DNA of 10,759 nucleotides from Spirochaetaceae bacterium UBA4077. GTDB lineage: Bacteria > Spirochaetota > Spirochaetia > Treponematales > Rectinemataceae. The notes beneath the pieces are model-generated. The model worked only from the letters and a program-made list of their open reading frames with translations, made no database searches and was not told where the DNA came from. Position numbers and translations under genes: made by a program. The stretch is taken from assembly GCA_002383375.1 (NCBI GenBank), contig DFYR01000001.1:1-10759 (forward strand). The letters are read 5' to 3'. Shown here in pieces: positions 6,431-10,759 of this stretch; the stretch's first letter is position 1, and each line of letters begins with the position of its first letter.

Positions 6431-6470
6431 CCGGGATCTAACAATCCTGGGGCGCTTTTCAAGCGGCGCC
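6431..6470 (+). promoter_or_regulatory. Pair of small hairpins in the argC-argJ gap
   Basis: Immediately after the argC stop, CCGGGAT (6431-6437) pairs with ATCCTGG (6444-6450) with one G-U pair. Next, GGCGC (6451-6455) can pair with GCGCC (6466-6470), or alternatively CGCTT (6453-6457) with AAGCG (6461-6465). The argJ Shine-Dalgarno site AGGGAGG (6474-6480) follows directly. No U-tract is present, so termination is unlikely. Roles in mRNA processing or stability are possible. Confidence 0.4.
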
Positions 6471-6487
6471 TCAAGGGAGGAACCTAA

Positions 6488-7705
6488 ATGGTACAGATTC
6501 GCGGAGGAGTAACCGCTGCCAAGGGCTTTACCGCTTCGGGCACCCATGTGGGAATACGGAAAAACCGGGAAAAGAAAGATCTTGCCTTGATATGGTCTGA
6601 AAAATCCTGCAGCGCCGCGGCGGTCTATACAACCAACAAGGTGAAGGGACAGCCCCTGGTAGTGACAAGCGAGCATCTCGCCGACGGCAAGGCCCAGGCG
6701 ATAATCGTCAATGCCGGCAATGCCAACACCTGTACGGGCGAGGCAGGCATCGCGGCCGCCCGGCGCATGGCCGCCCTGGTTTCCCAGTGGATGAAGATTC
6801 CAGCCTACGATGTCGTTGTCGCCTCGACTGGGGTTATCGGGCAGCAGCTGGACGTGGGCAAGATCGAGGCCGGCATGGAACAGCTGGTGGCCGGCCTTTC
6901 CCGGACCGGTAACATAGACGCCCGGGAAGCCATAATGACCACCGACACGGTAAAAAAAGAAGCGGCGGTCCAGTTCGAACTGGGCGGCACCATGGTTACC
7001 ATCGGAGCCATGGCCAAGGGATCGGGGATGATCCATCCCAACATGGCGACCATGCTTTCCTTCATCACCACCGACTGCGCCATCAGCCCGGTCATGCTCC
7101 AAAAAGCCTTATCTGCCTCGGTGGAAAAAACCTACAACAGGGTGAGCGTGGACGGGGACACATCCACCAACGACATGGTTGTGGTGCTGGCCAATGGCAT
7201 GGCGGGCAACGGGGTTATCGAGGCTGAAGGCCCTGATTTCAGAACCTTCTACGAAGCCCTCACCTGGCTGAATACCCAGATGGCCCGCATGATAGCCAAG
7301 GATGGTGAGGGAGCGACAAAGCTAATCGAATGCACCGTGGAAGGTGCTTCCGACGAGGCGAAGGCCGTGGAATTGGCCAAGGGCGTCATCTGTTCGAGCC
7401 TGGTGAAGACCGCGGTCTTCGGCGCCGATGCCAACTGGGGAAGGATACTCTGCGCCCTGGGCTATACCAGAAAGGACTTCGATCCAGCCAAGGTGGATGT
7501 GGCGTTCGAGAGTGCCTCGGGCTACATCGAAGTCTGCAAGAACGGAGTTCCCCTGCCCTTTAACGAGGAGAAGGCAAAGAAAATTCTAAGCTACCAGGAA
7601 GTGACAATCTACGTGACCCTTCATGAGGGCGAAGCCCAGGCCACCGCCTGGGGCTGCGACCTCACCTACGAGTACGTGAGAATAAACGGCGATTACCGGA
7701 CCTGA
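6488..7705 (+). CDS. argJ: Arginine biosynthesis protein ArgJ (glutamate N-acetyltransferase, possibly also N-acetylglutamate synthase)
   Basis: Transfers the acetyl group from N-acetylornithine to glutamate, recycling it and releasing ornithine. Bifunctional members also make N-acetylglutamate from acetyl-CoA. The 405-residue precursor has the usual length. It contains the self-cleavage site KGSGMIHPNMATML (177-190), where the Ala187-Thr188 bond is cut and Thr188 becomes the N-terminal nucleophile of the beta chain. The oxyanion-hole TG is at 114-115 in ASTGVIG, and the conserved C-terminal NGDYRT (400-405) is present. The start has AGGGAGG 7 bp upstream. No argA is visible in the window, so ArgJ may also supply the first step; whether it uses acetyl-CoA cannot be told from the sequence. 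Confidence 0.97.
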   Translation: MVQIRGGVTAAKGFTASGTHVGIRKNREKKDLALIWSEKSCSAAAVYTTNKVKGQPLVVTSEHLADGKAQAIIVNAGNANTCTGEAGIAAARRMAALVSQWMKIPAYDVVVASTGVIGQQLDVGKIEAGMEQLVAGLSRTGNIDAREAIMTTDTVKKEAAVQFELGGTMVTIGAMAKGSGMIHPNMATMLSFITTDCAISPVMLQKALSASVEKTYNRVSVDGDTSTNDMVVVLANGMAGNGVIEAEGPDFRTFYEALTWLNTQMARMIAKDGEGATKLIECTVEGASDEAKAVELAKGVICSSLVKTAVFGADANWGRILCALGYTRKDFDPAKVDVAFESASGYIEVCKNGVPLPFNEEKAKKILSYQEVTIYVTLHEGEAQATAWGCDLTYEYVRINGDYRT

Positions 7706-7719
7706 CGGCCGCGCCTCAT

Positions 7720-7735
7720 GGGGCGCCTGCGCCCC
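7720..7735 (+). promoter_or_regulatory. GC-rich hairpin directly before the argB ribosome site
   Basis: GGGGCG (7720-7725) pairs with CGCCCC (7730-7735) around a four-base loop in the 46-bp argJ-argB gap. The argB Shine-Dalgarno site AAGGAG (7737-7742) begins 1 base after the stem. There is no U-tract, so this is not a terminator. A role in local ribosome access or mRNA end protection is possible. Confidence 0.45.
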
Positions 7736-7751
7736 GAAGGAGAATGAAAAT

Positions 7752-8615
7752 ATGATAAACGACAATATCCGGGCCGATATCCTGCTCCAGGCTATGCCCT
7801 ATATCAAGAAATTCGCCAGCAAGATCCTGGTGGTCAAGTACGGCGGCGCAGCCATGATCAACGAAGGAGTACGCGCCGCGGTCCTCCAGGACCTGATACT
7901 CATGCAGCAGGTGGGCATCAAGCCCGTTCTCGTCCACGGAGGAGGTCCCGAGATAGACCGGATGCTTAAAAAGCTGGGCAAAGAAAGGGTCTTCGTAGAT
8001 GGGCTGCGCTACACCGATGACGAGACCATAGAAGTAGTGCAGATGGTTCTGGCGGGCAAGGTGAATAAGGACCTGGTCGCCCACATCCAGCGCCAGGGAG
8101 GGCTTGCCCTGGGGCTCTGCGGCGGCGATGGGGGTCTTTTCTCGGCCATCCGTCTGCAGAAAGACGGCAAGGATCTGGGCATGGTGGGAGAGATATGCTC
8201 CGTCCGACCCCAGGTGGTGAAGCAAGCCCTGGATTCGGGATTCATTCCCGTCGTATCCACCATAGGACTGCGCGAGGACGACGAATCAGGCTACTACAAT
8301 ATAAACGCGGACACGGCCGCAGCCGAGTTGGCCGGAGCCCTGGGCGCAGAGAAACTCATTCTCCTTACCGATGTCCCGGGTATATTGAAGGACGTTTCAG
8401 ATGTGGCTACGCTCATATCGGAAATTAAACGGGAGGATGTTCCCGGCATCATAAAGAAGGGCTTGGTTTCGGGCGGCATGATTCCTAAAGTCGAGTGTTG
8501 CGTGCAGGCTCTGAACCTGGGTGTCGTGAGCACCCATATTCTGGACGGCAGATCGCCTCACTCGCTGCTTATTGAGATTTTCAGCGACCGGGGCAAGGGG
8601 ACAATGATTGTATGA
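7752..8615 (+). CDS. argB: Acetylglutamate kinase ArgB, predicted arginine-sensitive form
   Basis: Phosphorylates N-acetylglutamate with ATP, the usual control step of ornithine synthesis. This amino-acid kinase family member has 287 residues, a normal length. Visible are Lys29 with GG31-32 in VVKYGGAAM (the phosphate-binding strand), HGGGPEI (62-68), NINADTAA (183-190) for substrate and Mg-ATP, LTDVPG (205-210) and SGGMIPKVE (240-248) with Lys246. Before the first strand there is an N-terminal helix, NIRADILLQAMPYIKKF (5-21). This helix is the hallmark of the hexameric, arginine-inhibited enzymes and is absent from the short E. coli type, so feedback inhibition is predicted. The start has AAGGAG 9 bp upstream. 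Its last bases overlap argD by 4 bp (ATGA), indicating translational coupling. Confidence 0.98.
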   Translation: MINDNIRADILLQAMPYIKKFASKILVVKYGGAAMINEGVRAAVLQDLILMQQVGIKPVLVHGGGPEIDRMLKKLGKERVFVDGLRYTDDETIEVVQMVLAGKVNKDLVAHIQRQGGLALGLCGGDGGLFSAIRLQKDGKDLGMVGEICSVRPQVVKQALDSGFIPVVSTIGLREDDESGYYNINADTAAAELAGALGAEKLILLTDVPGILKDVSDVATLISEIKREDVPGIIKKGLVSGGMIPKVECCVQALNLGVVSTHILDGRSPHSLLIEIFSDRGKGTMIV

Positions 8616-9784
8616 ACGATAGATTTATGAATACCTACAAGAGGACAGGCCTTATCCTGGAAAAAGGAAGGGGCGCCACCCTCTGGGACAAGAGCGGCAA
8701 GGAATATATCGATTTTACCGCAGGCATCGGAGTCAACTCTCTAGGCCACGGGAATCCCGCCCTGGTCAAGGCGATAGCCGACCAGGCCGCGAAGCTCATA
8801 CACTGCTCCAATTACTTTCTCACCGATATTTCCGTCAGGCTGACCGAAGAGCTCTGCGAGGCCGCCGGATTCGATAGCGCCTTCTTCTGCAACTCCGGGG
8901 CCGAGGCCAACGAAGGCCTGGTCAAGATCGCCCGAAAATATGGTTCGGATAAACATCCCGATAAAAACAAGGTGGTCACCCTTATACACTCCTTCCACGG
9001 AAGGACCATCACCATGGTTACCGCTACCGGGCAGGACAAGTTCCATAAATTCTTTGGACCCTTCACACCAGGCTTCAGCTACGTGCCGGCCAACGATATA
9101 ACCGCCCTGGACAAGGCCTTGGACGACAAGACCTGCGCCTTTCTTTTCGAGCCAATCCAGGGAGAAGGAGGGGTGCTGCCCCTGGATCCAGACTACCTGC
9201 GGCAAGCACAAAAGCTCTGCAGGGAGCGGGATATCCTCTTTGCCGCCGATGAAGTCCAGACCGGGGTGGGCAGGACAGGAGCCTTTCTTGCTTGCATGAA
9301 GATGGGGCTAGAGCCCGATCTGCTGAGCCTCGCCAAGGGTCTGGCAGGCGGGGTGCCTATAGGCGCTATTCTGGCCAGGGGAGCCTGCGCCGGCACTCTC
9401 CAGCCCGGAGATCACGGCACGACCTTTGGGGGCAATCCGCTGGCAGCAGCCGCGGCCCATGCCGTGCTAGGCCAGATACACAAGCCATCGTTCTATGCCG
9501 AGGTGGAGCGCAAGGGAGAAAAAATCCGCAAGGCTATACGCTCCTGGGAAAATCCGCTGGTCACGCAGGTTCGCGGGATGGGGCTTATGATCGGCGCCGG
9601 GCTGAGCATTCCTCCGGGAGAGGTTGTGAGCGCCTGCAGAGAGAGGGGACTGCTAGTCCTCACCGCTGGGGAAGACACGGTGCGCCTGCTCCCTCCCTTG
9701 GTGATCAGCGATACCGAAATCGATCAGGGCTTGGCGATTCTTAAGGACGCCCTTGCCGCCGTATCGGACCCTGCGCGACAATAA
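8612..9784 (+). CDS. argD: Acetylornithine aminotransferase ArgD (class-III PLP aminotransferase)
   Basis: Converts N-acetylglutamate 5-semialdehyde plus glutamate to N-acetylornithine and 2-oxoglutarate. The 390-residue length is typical. Seen in order: FTAGIGVNSLGHGNPAL (35-51), the phosphate-binding NSGAEANE (94-101), FHGRT (128-132), EPIQGEGG (180-187), the PLP-ring aspartate in DEVQTG (213-218), the Schiff-base lysine Lys242 in SLAKGLAGG (239-247), and HGTTFGGNP (268-276) from the neighbouring subunit. RLLPPL (358-363) fits the substrate-carboxylate region. Members can also act as succinyldiaminopimelate aminotransferases. Position in the arg cluster and the 4-bp overlap with argB make ArgD the best call. 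Confidence 0.95.
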   Translation: MNDRFMNTYKRTGLILEKGRGATLWDKSGKEYIDFTAGIGVNSLGHGNPALVKAIADQAAKLIHCSNYFLTDISVRLTEELCEAAGFDSAFFCNSGAEANEGLVKIARKYGSDKHPDKNKVVTLIHSFHGRTITMVTATGQDKFHKFFGPFTPGFSYVPANDITALDKALDDKTCAFLFEPIQGEGGVLPLDPDYLRQAQKLCRERDILFAADEVQTGVGRTGAFLACMKMGLEPDLLSLAKGLAGGVPIGAILARGACAGTLQPGDHGTTFGGNPLAAAAAHAVLGQIHKPSFYAEVERKGEKIRKAIRSWENPLVTQVRGMGLMIGAGLSIPPGEVVSACRERGLLVLTAGEDTVRLLPPLVISDTEIDQGLAILKDALAAVSDPARQ

Positions 9785-9857
9785 GGTATAGATACGTTCC
9801 CGGCAGGAAGCGAGTCACAACGCACAATATGGATTCATGCAGGCTGGAGGCATAGGG
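9785..9857 (+). other. argD to M24-peptidase gap
   Basis: This 73-bp stretch carries the GGAGG ribosome site of the peptidase gene. I see no stem with a T-run and no convincing promoter, which is compatible with readthrough from argD. Confidence 0.4.
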
Positions 9858-10759
9858 ATGAGCATCGGTGAGAATGTGTACAAGGAACGACGACAGAGAT
9901 TAGCCAAGGAAATGCAAAAACAAGGCATTGCCGCCGTCCGCCTCGAAGACTTCGAGCATATGAGGAGTCCTTCGATCCGCTATCTTTGCGGACATCCAAG
10001 CGACGCCTTCCTGGTGGTCGATTCCAGCGGTGCCAGCGTCCTCGTGGCCTGGGACAGGGTCATGGCTGATAAGATGGCCAACGTTGACAAGGTTTTTTCC
10101 TACACCGACTTCGGCCGCAGGTCGGAGACTGCGCTTCGCCATGTCCTTCAAGAACTAGACATCCCCAAGGGCGCCAAGATCGAACTGCCCTCGGCAACAC
10201 CCTACCCGCGCTATGTCGACCATGTAGCCGCCCTGGATGAGTGGGACCTAGTCTGCAGGAGCGATGGGATGGACGAGGTCGTGCTGTCCATGCGTTCGGT
10301 AAAGGATGCGGGTGAACTGGAGATTTACCGGAGGCTCTCGTCGCTTACCAATGGACTCATCGGAGAAATAGAAGAGGGAGTGCGGGCAGGCAGCCTGGCG
10401 ACAGAGTCTGATATCGCCCTCTTTATCGAAAAAGAAGCCCGCCGCGCAGGAGCCGAAGGCACCGGCTTCGACACCATCGCGGCAGGCCCAGCACGCAGCT
10501 TCGGCATCCACGCCTTCCCCAGCTACGGTGCTGGTCCATTCGGCACCAAGGGCTCGTCGATTCTCGATTTCGGAGTGGTCATCGACGGCTATACCAGCGA
10601 CGTAACCATGAGTTTTGTCCGCGGCCCCCTGGAGCCTCGGCAGGAGCGCATGCTCGAGTTGGTGAGGGAGGTCTACGCAAAGTCGGTAGCCGCCTGCGGA
10701 CCCGGGATAGCTGCTCGGCAACCCGCACTCGTGGCTGAGCAGATTTTTGCCCAGGCCGG
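9858..10759 (+). CDS. M24-family metallopeptidase, Xaa-Pro dipeptidase/aminopeptidase-like (3' end beyond window)
   Basis: The first 300 residues are present and the frame is open to the edge. Residues 1 to about 140 form the creatinase/prolidase-type N-terminal domain. The catalytic pita-bread domain begins near SMRSVKDAGELEIYRR (144-159). Visible catalytic features are FDTIAAGPARS (204-214), His218 in GIHAFPS, and two aspartates exactly 11 residues apart, Asp237 in LDFG and Asp248 in SDVT, matching the first two metal ligands of the family. The remaining His and two Glu ligands lie beyond the window. The ATG at 9858 has GGAGG (9846-9850) 7 bp upstream. It follows argD by 73 bp with no terminator seen, so it may be read from the arg transcript. 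A link to arginine metabolism is not implied. Dipeptidase and aminopeptidase activities cannot be told apart here. Confidence 0.92.
   Translation, partial: MSIGENVYKERRQRLAKEMQKQGIAAVRLEDFEHMRSPSIRYLCGHPSDAFLVVDSSGASVLVAWDRVMADKMANVDKVFSYTDFGRRSETALRHVLQELDIPKGAKIELPSATPYPRYVDHVAALDEWDLVCRSDGMDEVVLSMRSVKDAGELEIYRRLSSLTNGLIGEIEEGVRAGSLATESDIALFIEKEARRAGAEGTGFDTIAAGPARSFGIHAFPSYGAGPFGTKGSSILDFGVVIDGYTSDVTMSFVRGPLEPRQERMLELVREVYAKSVAACGPGIAARQPALVAEQIFAQA

Noticed and set aside
6317..7102. 261-codon minus-strand ORF opposite argC and argJ
   Set aside because: It lies antisense to two genes with complete catalytic motifs, and its His/Gly/Asp-rich composition is typical of a reverse-frame artefact.
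7744..7755. Three-codon ORF (ATG AAA ATA TGA) ending across the argB start codon
   Set aside because: The Shine-Dalgarno AAGGAG ends 1 base before this ATG, which is too close for initiation, whereas it is well spaced for the argB ATG at 7752. It is most likely chance.

Overview
The window is a gene-dense stretch of bacterial chromosome with GC-leaning coding sequence. It holds only core-metabolism genes, and I found no transposase, phage, tRNA, rRNA or CRISPR signal. The organism is probably an anaerobic bacterium, because it carries a K+-dependent membrane pyrophosphatase. The gene styles are compatible with a spirochaete, but that placement is a low-to-moderate confidence inference from general protein resemblance, not from a diagnostic gene.

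Left part, all on the minus strand (positions 1-4908). Read in the direction of transcription, it runs from hppA (membrane pyrophosphatase) to an unrecognised 261-residue protein that is translationally coupled to hppA, then a strong 17-bp hairpin that looks like a terminator or attenuator, then mnmE, then mnmG, which is cut by the window edge. MnmE and MnmG form the complex that installs the (carboxymethyl)aminomethyl group on wobble uridine 34 of tRNAs. Their genes are 6 bp apart.

Middle (4909-5379): a 471-bp divergent intergenic region. It holds a promoter just upstream of hppA, overlapping outward-facing promoter candidates around 5084-5130, an ARG-box-like AT-rich palindrome, a short arginine-rich ORF behind a strong Shine-Dalgarno site (a candidate leader peptide for argC), and a perfect 8-bp hairpin. 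This is the most interesting part of the window.

Right part, all on the plus strand (5380-10759). It is an arginine/ornithine biosynthesis cluster, argC-argJ-argB-argD, with small gaps or a 4-bp overlap between genes. It is followed 73 bp later by a truncated M24-family (Xaa-Pro dipeptidase/aminopeptidase-like) gene. ArgJ closes the acetyl cycle (N-acetylornithine plus glutamate), ArgB phosphorylates N-acetylglutamate, ArgC reduces the acyl phosphate and ArgD transaminates the semialdehyde. The four genes therefore cover N-acetylglutamate to ornithine. ArgB has the N-terminal helix typical of arginine-inhibited enzymes, so feedback control is likely at the protein level, in addition to any ARG-box or leader-based control.
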